From the NCBI RefSeq assembly GCF_024704725.1, contig NZ_JALIQS010000002.1, positions 186,001-250,000 on the forward strand: DNA of 64,000 bases, written 5' to 3'. The number at the start of each line of letters is the position of its first letter. The first letter of the stretch is position 1. The notes under the pieces were generated by a model. It was given only the letters and a program-made list of their open reading frames with translations, had not been told where the DNA came from and did no database searches. Positions 38,801-47,340 of the stretch are shown piece by piece. Source of the stretch: Shinella sp. CPCC 101442. GTDB lineage: Bacteria; Pseudomonadota; Alphaproteobacteria; Rhizobiales; Rhizobiaceae. Both the position numbers and the translations under genes were made by a program.

Positions 38801-39336
38801 CCGGCGGGGCGATAGAATTCGTCGGCCTGGGCTTTCAGCGCCGCAAGGCTCGTGGCCATGTCGGAAAGACCGGAGCTGGCGGAAAACAGCATCGCGCCGA
38901 GTTCGCCTTCGCTCTTCAGAATGTCTTCCCCGCCCTTCTCGATGCTCTCGTCGTCAAGCGAAAACATAGTGCGGTAGGCGTTGCGGTCCATGCCGCCCAG
39001 CACGGAAGCGAAAAGCGTATCGGGCAAGGGCCGATCGTCGGCGGTGACGAGCGAGGCCTGGTTGCGCTTCAGGCGATAGGCTTCGTGGTGTTCCGTGCCG
39101 ACAGAGAACCGTCCGCCCACGCGCATCAGCGGATAGGGATGCAGGAAGCCGTAGGCGCTGGTGCGTTCGATGCCGAAGAGCACGTCGAGATAGGCGGAAA
39201 AGAGCGTCGACTTTCCCGCTTCGTTGGGGCCGTAGACGAGATGGAAATCCGGCTTTCCGGGCCGCGCCACGCCAAAATCGAGGCTGCGTTCGGTGAATTT
39301 TCCGTAGCGGACGAGATCGAGGCGGTCGAGACGCAT
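35866..39336 (-). CDS. Large SMC-like AAA ATPase, YhaN type
   Basis: This 1156-aa protein has an N-terminal ATPase half with the Walker A motif GPNEAGKST at 36-44, very long Ala/Glu/Arg-rich coiled coils, and a C-terminal half with Walker B-like VPFIADDIMETFDDGR. The architecture is that of SbcC/Rad50-like YhaN proteins. Its start overlaps the end of the metallophosphoesterase gene by a base (ATGA), so the two make a coupled pair like SbcD-SbcC, expected to process DNA ends or hairpins. This is inferred from architecture and pairing; it is distinct from canonical SbcC by the long N-terminal segment (YGKFTERSLDFG). Confidence 0.9.
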   Translation of the reverse strand: MRLDRLDLVRYGKFTERSLDFGVARPGKPDFHLVYGPNEAGKSTLFSAYLDVLFGIERTSAYGFLHPYPLMRVGGRFSVGTEHHEAYRLKRNQASLVTADDRPLPDTLFASVLGGMDRNAYRTMFSLDDESIEKGGEDILKSEGELGAMLFSASSGLSDMATSLAALKAQADEFYRPAGRRHGLSTLKAEIEALAAERKALDVAARDYGILVRERDAAAERHDMAAAARAAARAALQQADRCLSALPSLARLRALRAELGAFDLGETPPATWRGLTGDLAREEAEIAARAARVFAERERCAAERAGLAQDDAVLAMEADLAALSGSALEARFRTAALDLASRIADRDRLVVTIAASILALGLPARTDPAEIVLPAGLADRLTSLLAHRAALAERMAAAHRELSDAQEAQETAVEKAGAFSDEGAASDGDLQSALSAALRAARAGDLPARRRETRRLLALARQEAEVAKARLAPWSGTTDALEGMNVPAASALEDLRKRHEAAAEALRRHREQVLAADREVASARTMLAALERTTGAAGEEHAGHLRQLRDAAWQTHLANLDRETAAAFEARMHDDDRARDAQLRNADRLSEIRLLERSVAEGAARLGILADETVRLEQDMAGAEAEVAMLARGCGLPDETLVQDLTAWLDRRVVALEKAGALARQEIEAELVGNEARDVSARLARFLDDGLAGDASFEETLFLAEDRQEALKAERSRRLAAVEQLARAKADVEARRRGAEEARAAESAWLETWRQAIAGTWLATDTAPTEPERVAALLPALQALAQNVERRGEFDHRIVAMQRDRQDYGDHARRLADTLAEPFDADDPLVTVAAIGRRLAEAKAVRERAKAIGDMLARLDEEERALDERRAVLNVRLGEIFAFLGCDSLAEAEILLEAHRRRDDLRDRIIEVGRDLVQQMRAGTVDEAEALLAAVDEAELVAEKIDLAARLDQLDKDVEEQHVARARAEEALAKVAGSDAAAVLEERRRTALVDLAEKSRRYLATRAGILAAEQALRLYRERHRSAMMERASKTFRDITGGEYAGLSTMLEKDGEFLVANAASGASKLAKDLSKGTRFQLYLALRVAGYHEIAASREIVPFIADDIMETFDDGRALNALRVMGAMATGGQVIYLTHHQHLRDLARDACPDVTIHDL

Positions 39337-40604
39337 CAGGCCCTCTCGCCTTCGCCAACGAGGCGTGCCAGCACGGCATCGGAACCCTCAAGCGCGAGAT
39401 CGGAAAGCAACCCCTCCTCTGCAGCCTCGTCGGCCGCCAGCAGGCTGCGCGCCTCCCTGGGCAATTGACGCAGCACATCGGCCAGCGTCTCGCGCAGCTC
39501 CGCGCGATAGGCGTGGGTTGAGACGACGTCCTCGCGCATCAGCCGGGCCAATTCGGTGATCGGCCGCGCATGGTCGTCGGCGCCTGCGAGCGGAGCGGAA
39601 ACGGCGAGTTCCACGGCTTCGATCCAGCATTCGCCGAGCGAGGTGGCAAGGTTCTGTACCTCGGCGATCAACAGGTCCTCATCGCGGCGCAAATGCCAGG
39701 CGAGCGGGGTCGCACCGACCATGGTGAGCCGCGCGACGAGATGGGCGCCGCCCGCATTTTCCCGGGCTTGGGAAAGCACCGCCTCCGTGCGATCGAGCAT
39801 GCCATGCCAGTCGTCCACATCAGAGAGATCGACCGAGAGACGCTCGAAGACAGCGACGGCGACGTGGCGCTCCTCGCAGGTGACCACGCCATCCTCGCCG
39901 ACCGTGGCGAGCGTGACGCCCTTGGCCCCGCCTTCATTGATATCGCGGCCCTGCGGATTACCGGGCATGACGATCCAGGGGCGTTCCTGATGCACACGCC
40001 GCTGGTGGATATGGCCGAGTGCCCAGTAGTCGAAGCCGTGGGCGACAAGGTCCGCGACGCTCGTCGGCGCATAGGGATCGTGGCGGCTCGCGCCGGCGAG
40101 GCTGGTGTGCAGCATGCCGATATTGACAGCATCGGCGACAGGCGCGCGAAAGGTCGGCAGCAGCGAGGCCGGCGCATGCGGTTGGGCGAAGCTGACGCCA
40201 TGCACGTGGATTTCCCGGCCGTTTTCCAGCACGCCGGCTTTGACGGGCTTTCCGCGCCCGTCGAAGAGATGCACGTTCGGCGGAAAGGTCAGTTCGCGGG
40301 TGATCTGCGACTGCGCATCGTGATTGCCGCGAATGAGGAAAACGCGGATGCCCGCCGTCTCCAGCCGCCGCATTTCGCCCATCAGGAAGAGTGCGGTCGC
40401 CATGGAGGTCTGCGCGCCATCATAGAGATCGCCGGCGATCAACACGGCATCGACCGCCTCCCCGATCGCCAGATCGACGATACGTGACAGGGCCTGGCGC
40501 GTCGCACCGCGCACGAGATCGCCAAGCTCGGCATTGCGGAGCGCCAGCGAGGAAAGCGGCGAATCGAGATGCAGGTCGGCGGTGTGAATGAAACGGAAAG
40601 GCAT
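39336..40604 (-). CDS. Metallophosphoesterase, YhaM/SbcD-like nuclease subunit
   Basis: This 422-aa protein has the calcineurin-like phosphoesterase motifs HTADLHLDSP (D10, H12), AGDLYD, IRGNHDAQ, and later GHIHQRR. A C-terminal domain of about 150 residues likely contacts the ATPase. The downstream gene encodes the YhaN-type ATPase, overlapping by ATGA. Together they resemble a Mre11-Rad50 type nuclease complex; activity is inferred from the family. Confidence 0.92.
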   Translation of the reverse strand: MPFRFIHTADLHLDSPLSSLALRNAELGDLVRGATRQALSRIVDLAIGEAVDAVLIAGDLYDGAQTSMATALFLMGEMRRLETAGIRVFLIRGNHDAQSQITRELTFPPNVHLFDGRGKPVKAGVLENGREIHVHGVSFAQPHAPASLLPTFRAPVADAVNIGMLHTSLAGASRHDPYAPTSVADLVAHGFDYWALGHIHQRRVHQERPWIVMPGNPQGRDINEGGAKGVTLATVGEDGVVTCEERHVAVAVFERLSVDLSDVDDWHGMLDRTEAVLSQARENAGGAHLVARLTMVGATPLAWHLRRDEDLLIAEVQNLATSLGECWIEAVELAVSAPLAGADDHARPITELARLMREDVVSTHAYRAELRETLADVLRQLPREARSLLAADEAAEEGLLSDLALEGSDAVLARLVGEGERA

Positions 40605-40796
40605 GGCCGGACAATCGCCTCCCCCCTTCTCCCGGTCAATGCTTGCGAGCCCTGGGGCGCCGTTATGCAGGGGGAAATCGGCCCACCCCGAAAAGGGCGA
40701 CGAAAAGGCATGAATATTGCGGGCAGGATGACCGTTCGCATTTACAGTGATCGTTCAATATATATGATCAAATTATTCGAAAAACTTCGTGATCAT

Positions 40797-40825
40797 TTGA
40801 CATGGTCCCTCATAATACCTATATT
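40797..40825 (+). promoter_or_regulatory. Strong housekeeping promoter of the MarR gene, apparently leaderless
   Basis: TTGACA (40797-40802), an exact 17-bp spacer and TATATT (40820-40825) nearly match the sigma-70 consensus. The expected start of transcription is about 40832, next to the ATG at 40833. Upstream, TGATCA occurs at 40765-40770 and 40790-40795, and TGATCG at 40748-40753, which could be regulator sites. Confidence 0.75.
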
Positions 40826-40832
40826 CCACCTC

Positions 40833-41315
40833 ATGAGTAGCACGATAGAAATCTCCCAAGGCATGTTCAAACTCTACCATCAGGTTAGCCGCCTGGTGAA
40901 CGAGTGCATGATGGACGAAGGTGTGTCGCTCGCCCGCAGCAAGTTCCTGCTTCTTCTCGAATGCCAGGGTCCCCAGCGGTCGACGGATATTGCCTGCGCC
41001 CTTGGTTTCGCACCCCGTACGGTGACGGAGGCGATCGATGGCCTCGAGCGTGACAAACTGGTCAAGCGCGATCCCGATCCCAAAGACCGCCGTGCCAAGA
41101 TCGTCTCGATTACGGATATGGGTCGGACCGTCATTTCGGCCGCCCAGCAGCCGCAGCACAAGACGATCGAGGCGATCTTCAACGTTCTGACCGAAGATCA
41201 GAAGCAGCATATGAAGGAAATCATCCGCTGTCTCAGCGAGAAGACCGACGAGCTGCAACGGGAACGAGACAAGGACGAGCCGGCAACGGCACGTTCATTG
41301 CAAGCCGTCGGCTAG
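40833..41315 (+). CDS. MarR-family transcriptional regulator
   Basis: This 160-aa regulator has a winged helix with SLARSKFLLLLECQGPQRS, STDIACALGFAPRTVTEAIDGLERDKLVKRD and DPKDRRAKIVSITDMG wing residues, all typical of MarR. It likely binds as a dimer and responds to a small molecule. The ATG at 40833 gives MSSTIEISQGMFKLYHQ. It lacks a normal Shine-Dalgarno because the promoter -10 ends only 7 bp upstream; ATG 40863 (MFKLYHQ), preceded by AAGG, is an alternative. A perfect terminator follows. The neighbouring target is unknown. Confidence 0.88.
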   Translation: MSSTIEISQGMFKLYHQVSRLVNECMMDEGVSLARSKFLLLLECQGPQRSTDIACALGFAPRTVTEAIDGLERDKLVKRDPDPKDRRAKIVSITDMGRTVISAAQQPQHKTIEAIFNVLTEDQKQHMKEIIRCLSEKTDELQRERDKDEPATARSLQAVG

Positions 41316-41335
41316 TTTGAACACTACGACAATCG

Positions 41336-41368
41336 AAAAGGCCGGGATCGCAGGATCCCGGCCTTTTT
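41336..41368. terminator. Bidirectional rho-independent terminator
   Basis: A perfect 14-bp stem AAAAGGCCGGGATC / GATCCCGGCCTTTT with loop GCAG and T tracts on both strands separates the convergent MarR and esterase-like genes. Confidence 0.93.
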
Positions 41369-41432
41369 CTTTGTGCTTTCAAGAAACCGTCCGGCGCCTC
41401 CCCTCGCGGGAAAGGCGCCGGATCGTCGATGC

Positions 41433-43625
41433 TTACATGGCGTTGATCGGGCCGATGCCGAAGAACAGCGTTTCGCCGGAGGAATCGTCGACGCCGTCAT
41501 TGTCGGTGACGACGAAGCCGTTGCCGGCGGCGTCGATGGTGAAGCCTTCGACCTTGTCCACGACGTAGCCGTTGGTGGCCTTCAGGTCGGGAATAAGGTC
41601 GCGAACCTCTTCCTTCTTCACGACAGGCAGGTCGCCGCCGAGCTTGGCGGGCTTCAGGTCGGCGAGCGCCACGCGGAAGAGCTTCTTGAGCTTGGCCGCC
41701 TGGCCGATCAGGTTGTCACGCTCGATGATGTAGGCGTAGTCGCCACTGGCGATGATTTCCGACAGGCCAACCCAGCCGCTCTCGGTCTTTTCGAGCGGGT
41801 AACGCACCGCGCCCCATTCCTTGGAGGACGGCTTGTAGGAGACGAGCTTCACAAAACCCTTCTCGTCATCGCCCCATTCGCGCTGAACGGCCATCCACAG
41901 CGTCAGGTCGTCGCCTTCGCCGACACTGGTGATGCCTTCGAAGCCGAAACGCTTTTCGTGGGCGCGCAGTTCGGCCGGAATGGCGATTTCCTTGTCGATC
42001 TCGCCCTTCTCGGTCACATGGATGATGGCGTGTGCGTAAAGCTTGTCCGCATCGCCTTCATTGGCAAGCCAGTAACCGCCTTCGCCATCCGGCGTCAGGC
42101 CTTCGCTGTCGAGCTTCTGGGCGGCCGCACCGGTGCGGGTGATGCGCAGCGCATCGACGATCTTCGCCGGCTTCGCGGTGGCGTCGATCGTGAAGATCGT
42201 CGGCTGCGAGGCGTAGAAGCTGTCGTTGACGGCAACCAGCATGCCGGGCTTGTCCTTGACCGGAGCAAGACCCGAAAGCGCGCCAAAACCGATCAGCTCG
42301 CCATCCTTCTCGGTGGAAACGATCTGCGGATAGGCAGCTTCGCCTTCGGCACGCTCATAGAGCATGACATGCGAACGCGCGCCGCCGTCTTCGACCAGAT
42401 CCACTTCGTTGGCGGTAACGAGAAGGTTACGGCTCGGGATGGCAACGGCACCCTCCGGGCTGACACCCGACGGCAGAAGCTGAAGCAGCTCCGGCTCAGC
42501 GCCCGTATCCTTGTAGACGCCCACGATGGACGCGCGTTCGGCGAGCACGAAGAACAGGTTGTCGTCGCCGAACTTGGCCGCTTCCAGGCCTTCCGGCTCG
42601 ACGCCCTTCTTGTTGCGCTTGTCCGGATAGTGACCGATCCTGGCGATCTCGCGCTCGAAGGCCGCACCATTCTCATAAAGAACCTTGCCGTCCTTGCCGA
42701 AGATGGTGAAACCGCGAGCACCACCCTTCCAGTCGCCTTCATTGGCGACGACGAGACGATCGTCGTCCAGCCATTTCACGGCATCCGGCTCGCGGGCGAC
42801 GTCCTTGACCTCGCCGGTGAACTTCAGCGCGCCATCCTTCTTGGTATCGACGCCTTCGAGGCTGACCTTGCCGGCGGAGAAGTGGCTTTTCACCGCACCG
42901 GTCTTGCCGTCGATGATGACGATGTAGTTGTTTTCCTGCAGCGTCAGCGCGACTTCGTCGAGGCTGTTGAACGACACGAATTCCGGCTCCGGATCGTCAC
43001 CGGCTACATCGGCAAGGCCGGTGAGCGTGACGCGCTTCAGCGAACCGCAATCGACGACGCCATCCTTGAGCGACACCAGGACGAGGTCACCGGCCGGCAT
43101 CTGCGGCAGGTCGCCGTCATTGACGTCTTCATCGCGCTCGTTTTCGATGGCGATGGCGGCGATCGTCTTGTCCTTGTTCAGCGCAATCGAGTCCGGCTGA
43201 CCGCCGAGATCGCACGTCGCGTCAATCTTCCTGGATGCAAGATCGACCTGGGCGAGAACACCCGACGGCTTGACGAAGCTTTCGCGGGTGTTGACGGCGA
43301 CGAGCGCCTTGCCGGCGGCAACGGCGACCGATGTCGGCTCGCCTTCGAAGGCGACGGAGCCGCCGGCCTTCGGGGCTTTGGCGTCGGTGATGTTGATGAT
43401 GCCGATCGCCTTGTTCGGGCTGTCGGAATAGACGAGCGTGTTGCCGTCTTCGGAAGCGGCGATGATTTCCGCCGAGGTCGGCGTCGCCTTGTCCTTGCCT
43501 TCAGGCAGGTTATCGGCAACGGCAAAGGATGCAATACGATTGAATACGGGCTCGGCGCTGGCGGCAGAAGCCACCGATGCGGCGAGAACCGCTGCCAGCG
43601 CAGCGGTGAGCGAACGGGTTTTCAT
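41433..43625 (-). CDS. Secreted esterase-like phytase family protein
   Basis: This 730-aa secreted protein has a signal peptide (MKTRSLTAALAAVLAASVASA, cut near residue 24). The N-terminal half has beta-propeller-like repeats (GEPTSVAVAAGKALVAVN, GQPDSIALNKDKTIAAIA). The C-terminal half (about 370-720) looks like the phytase-like esterase domain, with LDSEGLTPDGEGGYWLANEGD and FGFEGITSVGEGDDL. It probably releases phosphate from organic phosphates in the periplasm or outside the cell. A Pho box 52 bp upstream supports phosphate-starvation control. The ATG at 43625 was chosen; the frame further upstream is non-coding. Confidence 0.88.
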   Translation of the reverse strand: MKTRSLTAALAAVLAASVASAASAEPVFNRIASFAVADNLPEGKDKATPTSAEIIAASEDGNTLVYSDSPNKAIGIINITDAKAPKAGGSVAFEGEPTSVAVAAGKALVAVNTRESFVKPSGVLAQVDLASRKIDATCDLGGQPDSIALNKDKTIAAIAIENERDEDVNDGDLPQMPAGDLVLVSLKDGVVDCGSLKRVTLTGLADVAGDDPEPEFVSFNSLDEVALTLQENNYIVIIDGKTGAVKSHFSAGKVSLEGVDTKKDGALKFTGEVKDVAREPDAVKWLDDDRLVVANEGDWKGGARGFTIFGKDGKVLYENGAAFEREIARIGHYPDKRNKKGVEPEGLEAAKFGDDNLFFVLAERASIVGVYKDTGAEPELLQLLPSGVSPEGAVAIPSRNLLVTANEVDLVEDGGARSHVMLYERAEGEAAYPQIVSTEKDGELIGFGALSGLAPVKDKPGMLVAVNDSFYASQPTIFTIDATAKPAKIVDALRITRTGAAAQKLDSEGLTPDGEGGYWLANEGDADKLYAHAIIHVTEKGEIDKEIAIPAELRAHEKRFGFEGITSVGEGDDLTLWMAVQREWGDDEKGFVKLVSYKPSSKEWGAVRYPLEKTESGWVGLSEIIASGDYAYIIERDNLIGQAAKLKKLFRVALADLKPAKLGGDLPVVKKEEVRDLIPDLKATNGYVVDKVEGFTIDAAGNGFVVTDNDGVDDSSGETLFFGIGPINAM

Positions 43626-43677
43626 GAAATCCTCCGGGATCCGGGATGAACGAACCCGGCGGTTCTGAGGCTTTCGT

Positions 43678-43695
43678 GTTACAGGGGCATGACAG
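43678..43695 (-). promoter_or_regulatory. Pho box (PhoB-binding site)
   Basis: On the minus strand, CTGTCAT-GCCC-CTGTAAC consists of two PhoB half-sites with 11-bp periodicity, 52 bp upstream of the phytase-like gene. The match to the consensus CTGTCAT-N4-CTGTCAT is nearly complete, with two differences in the second half. Confidence 0.8.
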
Positions 43696-43730
43696 CCCGG
43701 TGACGCTTCCGCGTCGCTCTCCGACAAACA

Positions 43731-43757
43731 AAAAGGGGCCCGGATGAACCGGACCCC
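43731..43757 (-). terminator. Terminator downstream of hupB
   Basis: On the minus strand GGGGTCCGG-TTCAT-CCGGGCCCC (one G-T pair) is followed by TTTTTG. It lies between hupB and the Pho box of the esterase-like gene, so the two are transcribed separately. Confidence 0.7.
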
Positions 43758-43913
43758 GAGCCTGAAATTCAGGATTGCGGCGGAGTGGGTAACCGCTCTG
43801 CCCTGCAGCGCCACGCGTCGCGAAAACGCGTCCGGGACGCTGCCGAACTTCAGATCTGCGACACAATGCAAACCCCGGGCTCAAATGCCTGGGGCTCACG
43901 CATTGGCTTGGGA

Positions 43914-44189
43914 TCAGCTGTTGACGGCGTCTTTCAGGCCCTTGCCAGCCGAGAACTTCGGCACGTTGCGAGCCGGGATCTCGATCTCGGCGCCCGTCGA
44001 AAGGTTGCGGCCCTTCGAAGCTTCACGACGCGACACGGAGAAATTGCCGAAACCGACGAGACGAACGTCGCCACCGTTCTTGAGTTCGCCCTGGATCGTC
44101 TCGAAAACGGCGTCGACAGCCGATGCTGCGTCCGTCTTGGAGAGGCCAGACTTCTCGGCGACCGCGGATACGAGTTCATTCTTGTTCAT
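43914..44189 (-). CDS. hupB: DNA-binding protein HU
   Basis: HU is a small histone-like protein that bends DNA and organises the nucleoid. The protein is 91 aa, starting [20 protein letters not shown]. The DNA-binding arm is visible as [20 protein letters not shown] and the following [18 protein letters not shown]. The ATG at 44189 has a strong RBS (AAAGGGGTGG). It lies downstream of lon and its terminator, in the usual rhizobial order clpX-lon-hupB. Confidence 0.97.
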   Translation of the reverse strand: MNKNELVSAVAEKSGLSKTDAASAVDAVFETIQGELKNGGDVRLVGFGNFSVSRREASKGRNLSTGAEIEIPARNVPKFSAGKGLKDAVNS

Positions 44190-44322
44190 GTTTCCACCCC
44201 TTTCATACGGTTTGAAACGACTCATACAAGTCGGGGGGCAGAATACGCATCGCCCCTCGTCTCGCAAGAATATTTCGCCGCAATCCCCTGAGAATCCGGG
44301 GTTTACACACGATTTTCAACGA

Positions 44323-44350
44323 AAAAGACCGGCCGCTAGGCCGGTCTTTT
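44323..44350 (-). terminator. Rho-independent terminator of lon
   Basis: AAAAGACCGGCC-GCTA-GGCCGGTCTTTT is a perfect 12-bp stem with T tail, 46 bp after the lon stop. Confidence 0.92.
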
Positions 44351-44395
44351 CCTGTTTCGTGGCAAAACGCCGGGCATTTCACCCGGCGTTAAGGC

Positions 44396-46822
44396 TCAGT
44401 GCGCGATGGCGCCGGTGCCGTCATCGGTCGATTCGACGGCCGGAACCCGGGCCGCTTCGGCCGCAGCACTGTCCCATTCGATCGGTTCGGGCTTGCGCAG
44501 CAGCGCATGCTCGATGACCTCGCCCATGCGCGAGACCGGCACGATCTCCATGCTGTTCTTCACGTTGTCAGGAATGTCCGCCAGGTCCTTGGCGTTCTCT
44601 TCAGGGATCAGCACCTTCTTGATGCCGCCGCGAAGCGCTGCAAGCAACTTTTCCTTGAGACCGCCGATCGGCAGGACCCGGCCGCGCAGCGTCACTTCGC
44701 CCGTCATCGCAATATCCTTCGAAACCGGTATACCGGTCATGATGGAGACGATGGCGGTCGCCATGGCGATACCGGCCGACGGGCCATCCTTCGGCGTCGC
44801 GCCTTCCGGCACGTGCACGTGGATGTCGGTCTTGTCAAAGCGCGGCGGCTCGATGCCGAAATCGACGGCGCGCGAGCGGACGTAGGACGCCGCTGCCGAA
44901 ATCGATTCCTTCATCACGTCCTTCAGGTTGCCCGTGACCGTCATGCGGCCCTTACCACCCGGCAGGTTCACGCCCTCGATGGTCAGCAGTTCGCCGCCGA
45001 CTTCCGTCCAGGCAAGACCGGTGACGACGCCGACCTGATCCTCGCGTTCGGCTTCGCCGTGGCGGAAGCGCGGAACGCCGAGGAAGTCGTGGATGTTGTC
45101 CGCCGTGACCTCGACCTTCGTCGACTTGCCCTTGATGATCTCGGTAACCGCCTTGCGGCCGAGCTTCATCAGTTCACGCTCGAAGTTACGCACGCCCGCC
45201 TCGCGGGTGTACTGCTGGATGACCGCCATCAGCGCGCCATCGGTGACCGAGAACTCCTTCGGCTGCAGCGCGTGATCGCGGATCGCCTTGGGCAGCAGGT
45301 GCCGCTTGGCGATTTCCAGCTTCTCTTCTTCCGTGTAGCCGGCGATGCGGATCACTTCCATGCGGTCCATCAGGGGCGCCGGAATGTTTAGCGTGTTCGC
45401 CGTCGTCACGAACATGACGTTGGACAGGTCGTATTCGACTTCCAGGTAGTGATCCATGAAGGTCGAGTTCTGTTCCGGATCCAGCACCTCGAGCAGGGCC
45501 GAAGACGGGTCGCCACGGAAATCCATGCCCATCTTGTCGATCTCGTCGAGCAGGAAGAGCGGGTTGGACTTCTTCGCCTTCTTCATCGACTGGATGACCT
45601 TGCCGGGCATCGAGCCGATATAGGTGCGGCGGTGACCGCGGATTTCGGCTTCGTCACGAACGCCGCCGAGCGCCATGCGGATATATTCGCGGCCGGTCGC
45701 CTTGGCGATCGACTTGGCGAGCGAGGTCTTGCCGACGCCCGGAGGGCCGACGAGGCACAGGATCGGGCCCTTAATCTTGGTCGAGCGGGCCTGCACGGCA
45801 AGATATTCGACGATGCGCTCCTTGACCTTGTCGAGGCCGAAATGGTCCTCGTCGAGAACCTTTTCCGCGGCGTTGAGATCGGTCTTGATCTTCGACTTCT
45901 TGCTCCACGGGATACCCGTCAGCCAGTCGAGATAGTTGCGCACGACGGTGGCTTCCGCCGACATCGGGCTCATCTGGCGCAACTTCTTCAGTTCCGCATC
46001 CGCCTTTTCGCGGGCTTCCTTCGAAAGCTTGACCTTGGCGATCTTGTCTTCCAGTTCGGCCATCTCGTCACGGCCGTCCTCGCCGTCGCCGAGTTCCTTC
46101 TGGATCGCCTTCATCTGCTCATTGAGGTAGTATTCGCGCTGGGTCTTCTCCATCTGGCGCTTCACACGCGAGCGGATACGCTTTTCGACCTGCAGAACCG
46201 AGATCTCGCCTTCCATGAAGCCGAGCGCCTTTTCCAGGCGCAGCTTGACGCTGGTCGTCTCAAGCATTTCCTGCTTTTCGACAATCTTGATGGAGAGGTG
46301 CGAGGCGACCGTGTCGGCAAGCTTCGAGTAGTCCTCGATCTGGCTTGCGGCACCGACGACTTCGGGCGAAATCTTCTTGTTGAGCTTTACGTAATTCTCG
46401 AACTCGGAGACGACCGAACGCGACAGCGCTTCGATCTCGACCGGGTCTTCCTCCGGCTCGGCCAGCACATGAGCCATCGCCTCGTAGAATTCTTCGCGAT
46501 CGGTGTAACCGTCGATCTCGGCACGGGCGCGACCCTCGACCAGAACCTTCACGGTGCCGTCGGGCAGCTTCAGCAGCTGAAGAACGTTGGCGACAGTGCC
46601 GATGCGGTAGATGGCGTCGGTCTCCGGATCGTCGTCGGAAGCGTTGATCTGGGTGGCAAGCATGATCTGCTTGTCGGTGCCCATAACCTCTTCCAGCGCG
46701 CGGATCGACTTTTCGCGACCGACGAACAGCGGTACGATCATGTGCGGGAACACCACGATGTCGCGCAGGGGCAGGACCGGGAAGGCCGTGGAATCGTGCG
46801 GCGCAGACGTCTTCTTCGTCAT
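44396..46822 (-). CDS. lon: ATP-dependent protease Lon
   Basis: Lon degrades misfolded and regulatory proteins in the cytoplasm. The protein is 808 aa. It has an N-terminal substrate domain ([20 protein letters not shown]), an AAA+ module with Walker [10 protein letters not shown] and Walker [13 protein letters not shown], and a C-terminal protease domain whose Ser is in [10 protein letters not shown] and whose Lys is in [14 protein letters not shown]. The ATG at 46822 follows AAAGGA. It lies between clpX (518 bp away) and hupB. Confidence 0.98.
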   Translation of the reverse strand: MTKKTSAPHDSTAFPVLPLRDIVVFPHMIVPLFVGREKSIRALEEVMGTDKQIMLATQINASDDDPETDAIYRIGTVANVLQLLKLPDGTVKVLVEGRARAEIDGYTDREEFYEAMAHVLAEPEEDPVEIEALSRSVVSEFENYVKLNKKISPEVVGAASQIEDYSKLADTVASHLSIKIVEKQEMLETTSVKLRLEKALGFMEGEISVLQVEKRIRSRVKRQMEKTQREYYLNEQMKAIQKELGDGEDGRDEMAELEDKIAKVKLSKEAREKADAELKKLRQMSPMSAEATVVRNYLDWLTGIPWSKKSKIKTDLNAAEKVLDEDHFGLDKVKERIVEYLAVQARSTKIKGPILCLVGPPGVGKTSLAKSIAKATGREYIRMALGGVRDEAEIRGHRRTYIGSMPGKVIQSMKKAKKSNPLFLLDEIDKMGMDFRGDPSSALLEVLDPEQNSTFMDHYLEVEYDLSNVMFVTTANTLNIPAPLMDRMEVIRIAGYTEEEKLEIAKRHLLPKAIRDHALQPKEFSVTDGALMAVIQQYTREAGVRNFERELMKLGRKAVTEIIKGKSTKVEVTADNIHDFLGVPRFRHGEAEREDQVGVVTGLAWTEVGGELLTIEGVNLPGGKGRMTVTGNLKDVMKESISAAASYVRSRAVDFGIEPPRFDKTDIHVHVPEGATPKDGPSAGIAMATAIVSIMTGIPVSKDIAMTGEVTLRGRVLPIGGLKEKLLAALRGGIKKVLIPEENAKDLADIPDNVKNSMEIVPVSRMGEVIEHALLRKPEPIEWDSAAAEAARVPAVESTDDGTGAIAH

Positions 46823-47181
46823 GTCATTTCCTTTCAAACGTCCCGTTTCCGGGAACCGGTCCTGTCGGCGTTTGGGGACACCGGGCCGGCGATCTTTTCC
46901 ATCCACAAGTGGCGTGCGGTTGACACATTTTCAAGCCCGGTTGCGGAGTGCCCCACTCCACTGCGAACAAGACGAACCAACGACAGGAAGTCTAGTCTTC
47001 CGCGCTGTCGCGGAACTTGCGGCCTTCCTCCGGCAAGAGAGCCGAAGCATACGCGAGACACAGAATCGAAGTCTTCCATCTTCGCCTGACTGATAACGTT
47101 TCGCAACGCCTTGTCGAAGCAGTGGAAGGTTCATCATCATGACTTTTCCAAGCCAAGGCGACCAGTCACGAAATGTCACGA

Positions 47182-47216
47182 GAATATGTCCGGTCCAGAT
47201 CGAACCGGACATATTC
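47182..47216. repeat. 13-bp inverted repeat between clpX and lon
   Basis: GAATATGTCCGGT and its complement ACCGGACATATTC, perfect arms, are separated by 9 bases. No T tract follows. It may be a regulator site, a transcript-stabilising hairpin or part of a repeat element. Confidence 0.6.
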
Positions 47217-47239
47217 GAGCTTCTTTTGTTTTCGTTTGT

Positions 47240-47282
47240 CTTTTCGGGAAAACCGGTTCCCACTTTTCCCTGACAAGCTCCA
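47240..47282. repeat. Rhizobial intergenic repeat unit
   Basis: The sequence around AAAACCGGTTCCCACTTTT followed by CCTGACAAGCTC resembles a short intergenic element that is very common in Rhizobiales genomes (recalled from memory). Only one copy was recognised in this window. Confidence 0.5.
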
Positions 47283-47295
47283 GACGCCTCAAACG

Positions 47296-47318
47296 AAAAG
47301 ACCCGCCAGCGGCGGGTC
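47296..47318 (-). terminator. Rho-independent terminator of clpX
   Basis: On the minus strand GACCCGCC-GCT-GGCGGGTC is followed by TTTTCGTTT, 22 bp after the clpX stop. Confidence 0.88.
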
Positions 47319-47340
47319 CTTCCTGAACGGTTTGGGACGA

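Larger units (their letters stand above)
46823..47340. other. Intergenic region between clpX and lon (518 bp)
   Basis: No convincing gene is seen. It holds the clpX terminator (47296-47318), a rhizobial intergenic repeat (about 47240-47282), a 13-bp inverted repeat (47182-47216), and the lon upstream region. On the minus strand a CTTGAAA at about 46931-46937 may be a heat-shock (RpoH) -35 element, but I see no good -10. Confidence 0.6.

Noticed and set aside
41373-43649. 758-codon open frame on the plus strand
   Set aside because: Antisense to the secreted phytase-like gene; no RBS and shadow-type composition.
46900-46960. RpoH heat-shock promoter for lon
   Set aside because: CTTGAAA is present on the minus strand but no acceptable -10 element is seen at the right distance.
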